The translations under genes were made by a program, and so were the position numbers. From positions 434,001 through 498,000 of the forward strand of contig JAHBUS010000001.1 in assembly GCA_019637955.1 (NCBI GenBank): a stretch of DNA of 64,000 nucleotides, written 5' to 3'. Source of the DNA: Pseudobdellovibrionaceae bacterium. GTDB lineage: Bacteria; Bdellovibrionota; Bdellovibrionia; Bdellovibrionales; Bdellovibrionaceae. The notes beneath the pieces were generated by a model. The model had not been told where the DNA came from, made no database searches, and saw nothing but the letters and a program-made list of their open reading frames with translations. Numbering within the stretch: the first letter of the stretch is position 1; every line of letters starts with the position of its first letter. Positions 1 through 8,400 of the stretch are shown in pieces.

Positions 1-39
1 GCCCTTGTCTTTGCGCGAGGCTGGTTTAAATTCGCGCTC

Positions 40-582
40 ATGAACAACCCCCGCGATCTGGCCCTGAAACGCTTGATCCGACTTTTGCAAGACGCTCACG
101 CCGGCGAGCTCGCCGCGTTTCATGCGTACGACGGCCATTTCAAATCCGTCCGCGATCCCAAAGAGAGACAAGAGATTAAAAAAATCCGCGATGAAGAATG
201 GGAGCACCGGGAGTGCCTCGCACGCTTTCTGGGCGAGATCGGCGCGGCTCCCCGGCCAGCCCGGGAATTCAAAATGAAGTGCGTGGGTCTCACCATCGGT
301 TTTCTGTGCCGCATTGGTGGATGGCTCATCCCGATGTACGGCGCGGGCAAGCTGGAGAGCGGCAACATTGTCGAATACGAAATCGCGGCCCGCTTGGCCT
401 TCACGGCCGGCCGTCACGAGTGGATCTCGCCGCTTTTGCACATGGCCGAAGTCGAGTGGGACCACGAGATTTACTTTCGGCAAAAGTTCCTGAGCCACCC
501 CTTGGGACGGTATCTGCCCATGTGGCCCCTGCCTCCGCCCCGAACTGAAATCCGCGCCAAGGGCCCGCAAGCACTTTCGTAA
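40..582 (+). CDS. COQ7-like / ferritin-like di-iron protein
   Basis: The 180-residue protein has the carboxylate/histidine pattern of the demethoxyubiquinone hydroxylase (COQ7) and ferritin-like superfamily: E23 in AGELAAF, E53-x-x-H56 in EEWEH, E112/E114 in VEYEIAA and E139-x-x-H142 in EWDHEIY. These would form a di-iron site in a four-helix bundle. COQ7 proteins hydroxylate a ubiquinone precursor at the inner membrane, and the hydrophobic stretch at 82-100 fits a membrane-associated helix. No strong Shine-Dalgarno is visible before the ATG and only 39 bases precede it, so the start is provisional. No other quinone gene is nearby; the substrate is inferred from family only. Confidence 0.8.
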   Translation: MNNPRDLALKRLIRLLQDAHAGELAAFHAYDGHFKSVRDPKERQEIKKIRDEEWEHRECLARFLGEIGAAPRPAREFKMKCVGLTIGFLCRIGGWLIPMYGAGKLESGNIVEYEIAARLAFTAGRHEWISPLLHMAEVEWDHEIYFRQKFLSHPLGRYLPMWPLPPPRTEIRAKGPQALS

Positions 583-674
583 GATTCGCTTAATGAGAAC
601 AAAAACGACGCTTTTATCGATTTGAGCAATAAGTCCTTTTTCGCGATAGTAGCGGAGTAGGAGAATTTGCAAAC

Positions 675-1709
675 ATGATCTTGTTTCCTTTTGCTGAATA
701 CTGGTGGTTTTACCTTGGCTTCGTCGCTTTTGTTCTGGTGGTGCTCGCCCTGGACTTGGGCGTCTTTCATAAAAATGCCCATGAGGTCTCCTTCCGCGAA
801 GCCTCCATTTGGACCACGGTTTGGATCAGCCTCGCGCTGGTCTTCAATCTTCTTTTCTATTACTACGCGCAGTGGAAGTTCTCGGTGGATCCACGCTACC
901 TCGCGATTCCGGGGTGGGATCCGTCCGCGCAAGCCCAAAACGTGGCGCTCGAATTCTTAACCGGCTTCGTCGTCGAGAAATCGCTCGCCATCGACAACAT
1001 CTTTATCTTCGCGGTGGTGTTCGGCTACTTCGCGATTCCGAAGATGTATCAGCACCGGATTTTATTCTGGGGCATCTTGGGCGCGCTCATCTTTCGCGGG
1101 ATCTTCATCGCGCTCGGCTCAGTGCTGATGCGCTACGAATGGGTCGTGATCTTCTTCGGCGGTCTTTTGATCCTGACCGGGATCAAAATGTACTTCGCGG
1201 GAACCGAAGAAACCGATTTGAGCAAAAACTTTTTGATCAAGTGGATGCGCAAAGTGTTTCGCATTCATCCCAAAATTGAAGGCCAGCACTTTTTCCATAA
1301 AATCGATGGCCTGTGGTACGTGACGCCGCTCTTCATCGCGCTGATCTTCTTGGAGCTGAGTGACATCATCTTTGCCGTGGACTCGGTCCCCGCGATCTTC
1401 GCCCTGACCAAAGAGCCTTTGATCGTGTTCACGTCGAACATCTTTGCGATTTTGGGTCTGCGTTCGATGTACTTCATGCTCGCGGGCGTGATGGACCGTT
1501 TCGCCTACATCAAATACGGCTTGGCCTCGGTTCTGATCTTCGTGGGCTTGAAAATGGTGTACCTGAACCACGCGTTCGGCGGAAAGTTCCCGATCACCTG
1601 GTCTTTGGCCATCATCGCCGTGTTGATTGGTGGCTCGATCGTGGTTTCGATCCTGATCGACGCGCGAAATCGTAAACTCGAGAAGTTAAAAATCGACGCC
1701 GGCCACTAA
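675..1709 (+). CDS. TerC/Alx family integral membrane protein
   Basis: The 344-residue protein is rich in membrane segments and carries the two acidic intramembrane motifs of the TerC family, EKSLAIDNIFIF near residues 98-109 and ELSDIIFAVDSVPAIF near 228-243. TerC/Alx proteins are implicated in metal (manganese) export and in tellurite or alkaline-stress phenotypes. The start has a good ribosome-binding site (GTAGGAG, 8 bases upstream). TerC genes are often preceded by a yybP-ykoY manganese riboswitch; the 92-base upstream gap shows no convincing one. A second protein of related architecture lies at 33623-34663. Confidence 0.92.
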   Translation: MILFPFAEYWWFYLGFVAFVLVVLALDLGVFHKNAHEVSFREASIWTTVWISLALVFNLLFYYYAQWKFSVDPRYLAIPGWDPSAQAQNVALEFLTGFVVEKSLAIDNIFIFAVVFGYFAIPKMYQHRILFWGILGALIFRGIFIALGSVLMRYEWVVIFFGGLLILTGIKMYFAGTEETDLSKNFLIKWMRKVFRIHPKIEGQHFFHKIDGLWYVTPLFIALIFLELSDIIFAVDSVPAIFALTKEPLIVFTSNIFAILGLRSMYFMLAGVMDRFAYIKYGLASVLIFVGLKMVYLNHAFGGKFPITWSLAIIAVLIGGSIVVSILIDARNRKLEKLKIDAGH

Positions 1710-1728
1710 GCCCGTCTATCATGAAGGC

Positions 1729-2304
1729 ATGAAGTATCAGGCCTTCATTTTCGATCTCGACGGCACCCTTGTGGACTCGGCCCTTGATTTTCAGGCGCTG
1801 CGCTCAGAGCTGGGATTGAGTCCGAACGACCCGATCCTCGAATCCATCGCCGAGTGGACCGAGGAGCGCCGCGCTTGGGCTCACGACGTGATTCATCAAC
1901 ATGAGCGGCGCGGGGCCGAGGTTTCGACGCTCATTCCGGGCGTCGCCGAATTTTTGACCCTGATCGCTTCCCGCCAAAAACCGGTGGCCCTGTTCACCCG
2001 CAACTCACGTGAGGTGGCGCTGGCCACCTTGCAAAAACATGGTCTTGAATTTTCGTTGGTCATTTCGCGCGACGATGCGCCCGCCAAGCCCAAACCCGAC
2101 GGCCTGCACGTTATCGCCGAGACACTGGGTCTTTCGCCGTCCGAGATTTTATTCGTTGGCGACTATCTTTACGACCTTCAAGCGGGCCAAGCCGCGCAAA
2201 TGCCGACGGCGCTGTATCTTTGCGAGCCCGCCGACTTTGATGCTGAAGGCGCGGTCTTTCAATTTGGCCACTTCGATGAGCTTCACGGCTTTGTGGATGC
2301 CTGA
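1729..2304 (+). CDS. HAD family phosphatase (phosphoglycolate phosphatase-like)
   Basis: This 191-residue HAD-superfamily hydrolase shows all four motifs: DLDGTLVDS with nucleophile D9 and acid/base D11, the Thr of LFTRNS (motif II), the lysine of AKPKPDG (motif III) and VGDYLYDL (motif IV). The helical cap between residues 20 and 85 resembles phosphoglycolate phosphatases. The substrate cannot be deduced. It starts 20 bases after the TerC gene and its TGA shares one base with the next gene's ATG (TGATG), so the two are probably translationally coupled. Confidence 0.88.
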   Translation: MKYQAFIFDLDGTLVDSALDFQALRSELGLSPNDPILESIAEWTEERRAWAHDVIHQHERRGAEVSTLIPGVAEFLTLIASRQKPVALFTRNSREVALATLQKHGLEFSLVISRDDAPAKPKPDGLHVIAETLGLSPSEILFVGDYLYDLQAGQAAQMPTALYLCEPADFDAEGAVFQFGHFDELHGFVDA

Positions 2305-2939
2305 TGATCAAGTGGCTTCTTGTTGTTTTCTGCCTGTCCGTCGGAGCCGCCGAGCCCGCACCGTTGGACTACTGGGAGAAATCCCCCGAGCTGTGGAAAA
2401 AGCTCACCGAGGAGCGCCAGATTCTGGTGTCCGCCAAAAACGAAGACGGCCGCACGATCTCGCGCGGCGCCGGCCTGGTGAGGGCGAGCGTCGCTGAGAT
2501 CTGGGCCTTTACCACCAACACCGAGAAGATCAAAACTTCGAGCCGCTTCATCAAAGAATTTAAGTGGGACCAAACGTCGGGGGACGTCGACATGTTGATT
2601 GAAATGATCGGCATCAGTTACCGTTTGCGCGGCAAAGCGCTCCCGAAGCCCGATCCCGAAAATCCCAAAGTGGAGCTCGCCGTGCATGAGGGCTCACTTG
2701 TTCCCTTCACGGCCCTTCTCGAAATCCGCTCCCCCAAAGCCCAAGCCGCCATCGAAGGCGCTCCGGGTTTTGCCGAAGGCTCGCTCGTTCGCCTCTACGG
2801 TGTCAGCTCCCGCGACCGCGCGCTCTCGTGGCCCCTGCGCGTGGCTCTCGAAGCCGTGCTCCAACGCTCCGCCGGCCACCTACGCACCGCCGTCGAATCC
2901 GAAAAGGTGCCTGCCGGGGTCGCGCCGACCACCTTTTAG
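2304..2939 (+). CDS. Secreted START/SRPBCC-like protein
   Basis: The 211-residue protein begins with a signal peptide (MIKWLLVVFCLSVGAAEP; cleavage near residue 17) followed by a domain that reads like the START/polyketide-cyclase (SRPBCC) lipid-binding fold: an initial charged helix (WEKSPELWKKLTEER), a strand with RTISRGAGLVRASVAEIW and alternating strands to residue 185. Such domains bind hydrophobic ligands in a deep pocket. The last residues (KVPAGVAPTTF) are encoded by a sequence resembling a dispersed palindromic repeat that continues into the neighbouring LysR gene, so the natural C-terminus may have been extended or replaced by repeat insertion. Confidence 0.72.
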   Translation: MIKWLLVVFCLSVGAAEPAPLDYWEKSPELWKKLTEERQILVSAKNEDGRTISRGAGLVRASVAEIWAFTTNTEKIKTSSRFIKEFKWDQTSGDVDMLIEMIGISYRLRGKALPKPDPENPKVELAVHEGSLVPFTALLEIRSPKAQAAIEGAPGFAEGSLVRLYGVSSRDRALSWPLRVALEAVLQRSAGHLRTAVESEKVPAGVAPTTF

Positions 2940-2941
2940 AA

Positions 2942-2976
2942 ATGCGGCGCGTTTCAGAAAAGTGCCAGGCACCTTT
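2942..2976. repeat. Dispersed 35-bp palindromic repeat, copy 1
   Basis: Read on the minus strand, positions 2976-2942 match 41807-41841 at 32 of 35 bases. The element begins with an almost perfect palindrome centred on GTGCCAGGCAC and continues with a unique arm ending near GCGGCGCGTTTC. The 3' ends of two convergent genes meet in it: the LysR gene stops inside it, and a degenerate partial copy (AAAAGGTGCCTGCC, from about 2912) forms the end of the START-like gene. Confidence 0.8.
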
Positions 2977-3805
2977 CGGTGAGTTGGGTGACGATTTCTT
3001 GGTGCAGTTTTGAGTAGTAGGGTTGTTCGAAGTAGTTGAGCGTGACCGCGCGTTGGTATTTTTTGAATCCTTTGAGCACGCGGACCTTGGTGTTGCCCTC
3101 GATCAAATGCCGCGACATCACCGCGCGCCCGAGTCCCATCTCCACCCCATTGATGATGCCGTAGACGTCGCCCATGAACGAGCGGCGCCACGTTTTGGGT
3201 GCGTGCGCCTGCGACTGGAAATATGTTTCGGTGGCGTTGTCGTGCGGACCGTGATCGAGATAAAGGTCTTCGGGCGCCTCAAACTTGGCGCTCTCGATCA
3301 CCACGTACTCTTCGTGTCCGAGAACATGTTCGGTGACGCCTTTTTTTTGCAAATGAAAATCCAGAACCACGAAGTCCGCCTCCCCGCGCCGGAGGATGTC
3401 GGCCAGGTCCACGACTTCGTGGCTGCTAAACTCGCAGTGCACGAGCGGGTGCGATCTTAAAAAAGGCGCCAGGGCGGGAATCACCACGGAGCGCAGCACG
3501 GATGAAAACCCGGCGATCCGCACGGACCCGCGCAGCTGCCCCTGCGAGGACTTGAGCTGCCCGAGAACGTCGTCTTCGAGCGAACGGGCCACTTGGCAGT
3601 GCCTGAGAAGCGTTTCGCCCGCCGTGGTCAGCACCGGACCCGCCGGGTCTCGCACGAACAGGGACACCTCAAGATCCTTTTCTAGATTGGAGATCCGTTG
3701 CGACAGGGCCGATTGAGTCACCGCCAAGGCCTCGGCGGCCCGGGAGAAGCTTCTCAGCCGTGCGGTTTCAAAGAAAGCCTCGAGTTGGTGGGAGACCAGT
3801 TTCAT
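2954..3805 (-). CDS. LysR family transcriptional regulator
   Basis: The 283-residue protein has a LysR-type helix-turn-helix at residues 5-62 (FETARLRSFSRAAEALAVTQ, SALSQRISNLEK) and a periplasmic-binding-protein-like effector domain from about 88 onward. It is divergent from the secreted-protein gene at 3916, which is its most likely target besides itself. A 21-bp inverted repeat lies 12 bases upstream of the ATG. The final residues (ERCLALF) are encoded by the dispersed palindromic repeat; the family is usually about 290-300 residues, so the natural C-terminus may have been slightly altered. Confidence 0.93.
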   Translation of the reverse strand: MKLVSHQLEAFFETARLRSFSRAAEALAVTQSALSQRISNLEKDLEVSLFVRDPAGPVLTTAGETLLRHCQVARSLEDDVLGQLKSSQGQLRGSVRIAGFSSVLRSVVIPALAPFLRSHPLVHCEFSSHEVVDLADILRRGEADFVVLDFHLQKKGVTEHVLGHEEYVVIESAKFEAPEDLYLDHGPHDNATETYFQSQAHAPKTWRRSFMGDVYGIINGVEMGLGRAVMSRHLIEGNTKVRVLKGFKKYQRAVTLNYFEQPYYSKLHQEIVTQLTERCLALF

Positions 3806-3816
3806 TGCTATTAGTT

Positions 3817-3837
3817 ATTTTAAACGCCTTTTAAAAT
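3817..3837. promoter_or_regulatory. Candidate LysR operator (inverted repeat)
   Basis: A perfect 8-base inverted repeat, ATTTTAAA-CGCCT-TTTAAAAT, lies in the AT-rich 110-bp gap between the divergent LysR gene (ATG at 3805) and the gene at 3916. Its size and AT-rich symmetry fit a LysR-type recognition site for autoregulation and control of the divergent gene. Binding is inferred. Confidence 0.5.
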
Positions 3838-3915
3838 CAATTAATTTTTCTTTTAGGTGAAAAGACTCTATTTCTGGCGCCAACAAAAACGGCCCTGGGG
3901 CCAGAAAGAGGATTT

Positions 3916-4638
3916 ATGAAAACGATTCTGATCACACTTTTCGCGGCGCTCGTGACCGCGGCGCCGATGGCGCAAGCCGACCACCCGTCGGTTCACGGCA
4001 TGGTTCTTTTCGGCGACAAGAATCTTTATGTTTCGCACCTGCCGATGTTCCACGCTCCGCATGACTACCAAGTTCTTCTCGAGGTGGAGATGCGCCAAGA
4101 CAAACTGGGTGAGGTCATGAAGGCGTTCGCGCAGGCGAAGAGCGACGGCAAAACCCTCTTCACTCTCGAGCCCCAATTGATGGACCTCGCCCAAATCATT
4201 TCGGGCGAGAAAACAAGTTTTCTGGCGAACGTTTACCAAGGCCATTTTGAAAAAGACGGCGTGAAGCTCGGGCCGGTGAACATCTTCGTCAAAAAACAAA
4301 TCCTGAGCGCCAAGCTGGACCCGAACGCGTCCGCGAACCCGCAGTACATCCTCTTCGGCAAAGAGGGCGAGTATTTCGCCGCGCACGTCATCAAGGGCAA
4401 ACCCAGCTTTGATTCGATCGTCAGCATCTCGGCTCCGTACTCGCTCGCGCTCTCGCACTGCCGCACGAGAGTTTGCAACGACACGTTTCCGGTGAAAATT
4501 CCCGACTCAAAATTGCCGGTGACGACCTACGAGGCGAGCACGCAGGAACTCAAAGCGGGCGATCAAATCGGCTCCTTGGGCGCCATCGCGGATGTCTTGG
4601 GCTCTCTCTATTTTGAACAAAACGAACTCTCGCACTAA
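3916..4638 (+). CDS. Exported protein of unknown function
   Basis: The 240-residue protein has a clear signal peptide (MKTILITLFAALVTAAPMAQA, cleavage after residue 21). The mature part is soluble, has a histidine-rich beginning (DHPSVHG, SHLPMFHAPHDY) and two cysteines near 181-187 (CRTRVC) that could form a disulfide in the periplasm. I do not recognise the family. It has a good ribosome-binding site (AGAGGA), is divergent from a LysR gene and is followed after 13 bases by the diheme protein gene, so the pair may be co-transcribed in an envelope redox or metal function. The histidines could bind metal, but this is speculative. Confidence 0.75.
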   Translation: MKTILITLFAALVTAAPMAQADHPSVHGMVLFGDKNLYVSHLPMFHAPHDYQVLLEVEMRQDKLGEVMKAFAQAKSDGKTLFTLEPQLMDLAQIISGEKTSFLANVYQGHFEKDGVKLGPVNIFVKKQILSAKLDPNASANPQYILFGKEGEYFAAHVIKGKPSFDSIVSISAPYSLALSHCRTRVCNDTFPVKIPDSKLPVTTYEASTQELKAGDQIGSLGAIADVLGSLYFEQNELSH

Positions 4639-4651
4639 GACCGGAGCGGCC

Positions 4652-5329
4652 ATGAAACTCATCACCCTCACGGCCGCGGCCGCCCTTTTGATCGGAGTCT
4701 GGGCCTTCGGGCCGGCTCCGATTCGGTTTCGATCTCTAGAGTCCGTCACCGAAACCGGCGGTCCCGTTTACAACGAAGTGAGTTTTCTTCCCGGCTGGAA
4801 CCAAGACATCTGGCTGATGGGTCAAAGTCACAAGGGCGTTTCGCTTGACGCCCAAAAATGGGACCGCCTTATGATCAAGGTCGACAAGATCACGAAAACG
4901 GCGAGTTTTTTTCAGATTGAAAACGGAACTCCCGCCCCGCTCAAGGCCCGCTGCTTCGCGTGCCATTCGAGCGGACCGCGCGCGGTGAGGGCCGACGTCT
5001 CGGCCCGTGAAGCGTTCGTGTCTTGGGCCGATCGCGTGAAGATCGCCGCGTGGAACCTTCGAATCAAAACCTACGGCGCGCTGAAAAGCGAGGCCGGCTT
5101 CGAATCCAGCGACGGAGCGCCGTTCAAGTCTCACCTCAAAGCGCTGTCAAGGCCGCTCGCTCTTGAGTCCTGCACCCGGTGCCACCGTGAAGGCGGTTTG
5201 CGAGCTCCGTTGAAACTCGAACAGGCCGCGACGGCGCGGTTCTTGGTTCAAAACCAGATGATGCCGCCCTTTCCGTTTCGGATCTCACCGCAAGACCAGG
5301 CCCAGCTCGAGGCGCTCTTCGTGAACTGA
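4652..5329 (+). CDS. Exported diheme c-type cytochrome-like protein
   Basis: I start this gene at 4652 (MKLITLTAAAALLIGVWAFG), not at the longer in-frame start at 4592, because only the short form begins with a membrane anchor or signal sequence. The 225-residue product has two CxxCH heme c motifs, CFACH at 101-105 and CTRCH at 174-178, and a proline-rich end (QMMPPFPFRIS) in which the methionines could act as axial ligands. It therefore probably carries two covalent hemes in the periplasm. It follows the exported-protein gene by 13 bases. The electron partner is unknown. Confidence 0.82.
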   Translation: MKLITLTAAAALLIGVWAFGPAPIRFRSLESVTETGGPVYNEVSFLPGWNQDIWLMGQSHKGVSLDAQKWDRLMIKVDKITKTASFFQIENGTPAPLKARCFACHSSGPRAVRADVSAREAFVSWADRVKIAAWNLRIKTYGALKSEAGFESSDGAPFKSHLKALSRPLALESCTRCHREGGLRAPLKLEQAATARFLVQNQMMPPFPFRISPQDQAQLEALFVN

Positions 5330-5330
5330 A

Positions 5331-5410
5331 GCTCCGGCGGCTTCTCGATCCCCCGTGCCGCCTCCGGCGGCTTCTCGATCCACCCGTGCCGCCTCCGGCG
5401 GCTTCTCTAT
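5331..5410. repeat. Dispersed GC-rich palindromic repeat family, locus 1 (2.6 tandem units)
   Basis: Two and a half units with a 31-bp period fill the gap between two convergent genes. Each unit contains CCCGTGCCGCCTCCGGCGGC followed by TTCTCGATC; the core GCCGCC-TCC-GGCGGC can form a hairpin. The last unit overlaps the stop codon of the helicase gene. Related units occur at 13672-13770, 17323-17391 (inverted) and 23585-23632. The array lacks unique spacers and is not a CRISPR. Confidence 0.85.
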
Positions 5411-8400
5411 TTCAAAAGGTAGATGAAGTCTTCGCGGGTGAGGCCTGAGCCGTTGTCGAGACCGGCGTCTTCGAGACGCTCTTCGTCGCCGAAGAGACGG
5501 TCGAACGATCCCTGTTTCTTGATTTTAAGATCGGCGATGCGTTCTTCGAGCGATCCCTCGATCAAAAGGTTGTAGACTTTGACGTTCTTGGTTTGTCCCA
5601 TGCGGTGCGCCCGGTCCGTCGCCTGATTTTCGACGGCCGGATTCCACCAAGGTTCCAAGTGGTACACCACCGAAGCCTTGGTCAAATTCAAACCCACGCC
5701 GCCCGTTTTGAGCGTCATGAGCATGACCGCGGGGCCGTCGTGTTTTTGAAACTCGTCGATCAGGCGCAGACGCTCTTTGGCGCTGATGCGGCCTTGAAGC
5801 ACGAATGCCGGGACGTTTTGTTTCTTAAGCTCGCTTTCGATGCGTCCGAGCGTGGACAGGAATTGGGTGAACACGATCACGCTCTCACCGTTTTCGAAAT
5901 GCTCCTGCAAGGATTCGAGGAAGTGCTCGACTTTGACCGGTTTCTCATCGTACTGCACGCCGGGAATCGCCGCCGGGTCCGAACAGATTTGACGTAAACG
6001 CATCAAGGCCGAGAACATGGCGATCTGAGCCTTGCGTTCGCCTTGGCTTTGGATCAAGTCCTCCACCTGTCGCGAAAAGGTCATGGCCATCTTCTTGTAA
6101 ATGTCCCGCTGCTGCGGCCCGAACGGCAAAAGCACCTTTTGCACGGTCTTCTCGGGCAACGAAAGCTTCACTTGCGCTTTGGTCCGCCGAAGAACCAACG
6201 GCTTTGAAATCAAACGCAAGTCGCGAAGCGCCTCGGGCCGAACTTCGTTGTTGTAGTAGCGCTTTCGGAACGAATCGACATCGCCCAGGCTTCCCGGCAC
6301 GACCAAATCGCAGAGCGAGTAGAACTCGAGGTAATGGTTTTCCATCGGCGTTCCGGTGAGGCAGGCTTTGAACGACGCTTTGAGCTTGCGCGCGGACACC
6401 GAGCGCACGGACATGATGTTCTTTAAGTTTTGGGCTTCGTCGAAAATCACCGTGTTCCATTCGAACGACTCGAAGAATTCGACGTTCTCGCTCAAAAGCC
6501 CGTAAGTCGCCAGCACCACCGTCGAAGGGTCGACGCGCAAGGCCTCGCGCATCTCGGCCTGCTCTCCCGAATGAAAAACTTTGACCGGGAGATCGGGCGC
6601 GAATTTCTTTTTCTCGTCGACCCAATTGTACACGAGCGACGTGGGAACGATGATCAGACTGCGCTTGAGCTTTCCACGGCGCTGCAGGCTGGTGAGAAAC
6701 GCGAGCACCTGGAAGGTTTTTCCCAGACCCATGTCGTCGGCCAAGATCGCGCCGAGACCGAGCTCGTGCAGGTCATGCAACCACTGTGCGCCTTCAAGTT
6801 GATGCGGCAGGAGGCGCGTTTGCATCTCTTCGGGAAGCTGGATCTTGTCGGTTCCCAACCCTCGATCGAAGTACTCGTAGATGCGGCGCCACTCGCCATC
6901 GCCTTCGACCTGCACACCCTGGGCGCGCAGCATGAGAAGCTCGAGGGCCTGCGATTTTTCGATGCGGTAAACGCGGTCGCCGAAACTGTCGCGCTTGATT
7001 TTTTCTTTGTCGCCGCGGATGCGGTTCCAAAACCGTTGCAGCGATTTCAAGGTCGGGATCTGTTTCTTGTCAATGCGGTACATCTGACCGCGGTACTCGA
7101 TAAAACCGACCTGATCGGGCGTGAAATTAAAATGCACGTCTTCCGACGAGATCCGTTTGCCGTTGAAAAAGATTTGCGGGTGCAGGTCGAACCAATTCGA
7201 ATCTTCTTTTTGCTCGCTGTCTTGCACCGAGAAAATAAACTCGAACGGATTGTCTTGGTTCAAGAATGGCGCGCCGTTGAATTCGACCTCGATGCCGTGA
7301 TCGAGAAGGTCAAAAAGCATCGGCACGATCGATTTGCTGAAAAGGCCCACATCCACCCAGAGAGGTTCGTCGTTGGGAGCGGTGCTGGCCAAAACCGCCG
7401 CGCGTGGGCTGGTCCAGGGCGTGATCGCGGCTTTGAAGTTGTCGCCCACGGGGGCCTGCGCCCGCGTGAGGATTTTGCCGTGCGTGGATTCGACGAAATG
7501 CAAAATCAAAAATCGCAGGAGCGGCAGAACTTGTTTCTGCACCCCGCGGATCTCGCCCACCAGCCCGCCGTGAAACATCAAACCGTGATCGTCTTTGAGA
7601 TGCTGGTGCATCTTCTCCAAAAAATCGGTGAAGTAGCCGCGCGCCTCGCCCGAGAGCAAGTCTTCAAAAACGGCGCCCGGTTTTCCGAGAAGGCCCGGGA
7701 TCGACATTTTAAGGTACTTGGCCAGGCGCTCGAACTGCCAATCCATCTCGGGCGCGTCGGGATCTTCAGGGTACGGAATCGTTTCTCCCGAGGTGAGCGG
7801 ACGGCCCAAACGCCAATTCAGAAGTTCGAGGAGACAAAAAATCGTGAGGCCTTGATGGCGCAGGAACAAAAGATCGTTGGTGCGAAATTGAACCTTGTTC
7901 GACGCCGCGGTTTTACGGTCGACGTTAAAGAAGCGGTCCAGCCCCCCGAGAAAAGGCGCCAGCAAAGCCTGCACCGACGCCGGAAAATTGACGTGTTGGG
8001 CGTTCATCAAGGCAACATCGAAGCGAACGGCCATGTGCAGGGTGCCTTCGTCTTCACGCAGGCGCAGCACGGGCTTGAAATTGGCGCCGCTCACGCCCGT
8101 GCGGTGCACGAAATGAAGACGCTCATCGCCCACCGTCTGCTTCAGGCGCTCCAGAGTCTTGGCGATGTCCTTGGGATTGGACTCTTTGTTGACGAAGCGA
8201 GGCTCCCAATCCCAATCGCCTTTGGCCTCGCGGCCCAGCGTCTCGACCTCTTCGGCCGACGGCGTGATGGTGCTGGCCCCCGCGCTCTGCCAATCGCCAA
8301 AAGTTCCCACGGCGTGCAGGCGCAAAACGCCCGCGGTGCGCTCTTTGGCGAGACCTTCCCACATCGTGATGCGGGCGGCGTTGTCGGACTCCTCGTCCGC

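Noticed and set aside
583-674. yybP-ykoY manganese riboswitch before the TerC gene
   Set aside because: The gap is short and shows no pair of the conserved stems and loops; only a normal ribosome-binding site is seen.
5331-5410. Short direct repeats considered as a CRISPR array
   Set aside because: The period is 31 bp with almost the whole unit conserved and no variable spacers; no cas genes are present.
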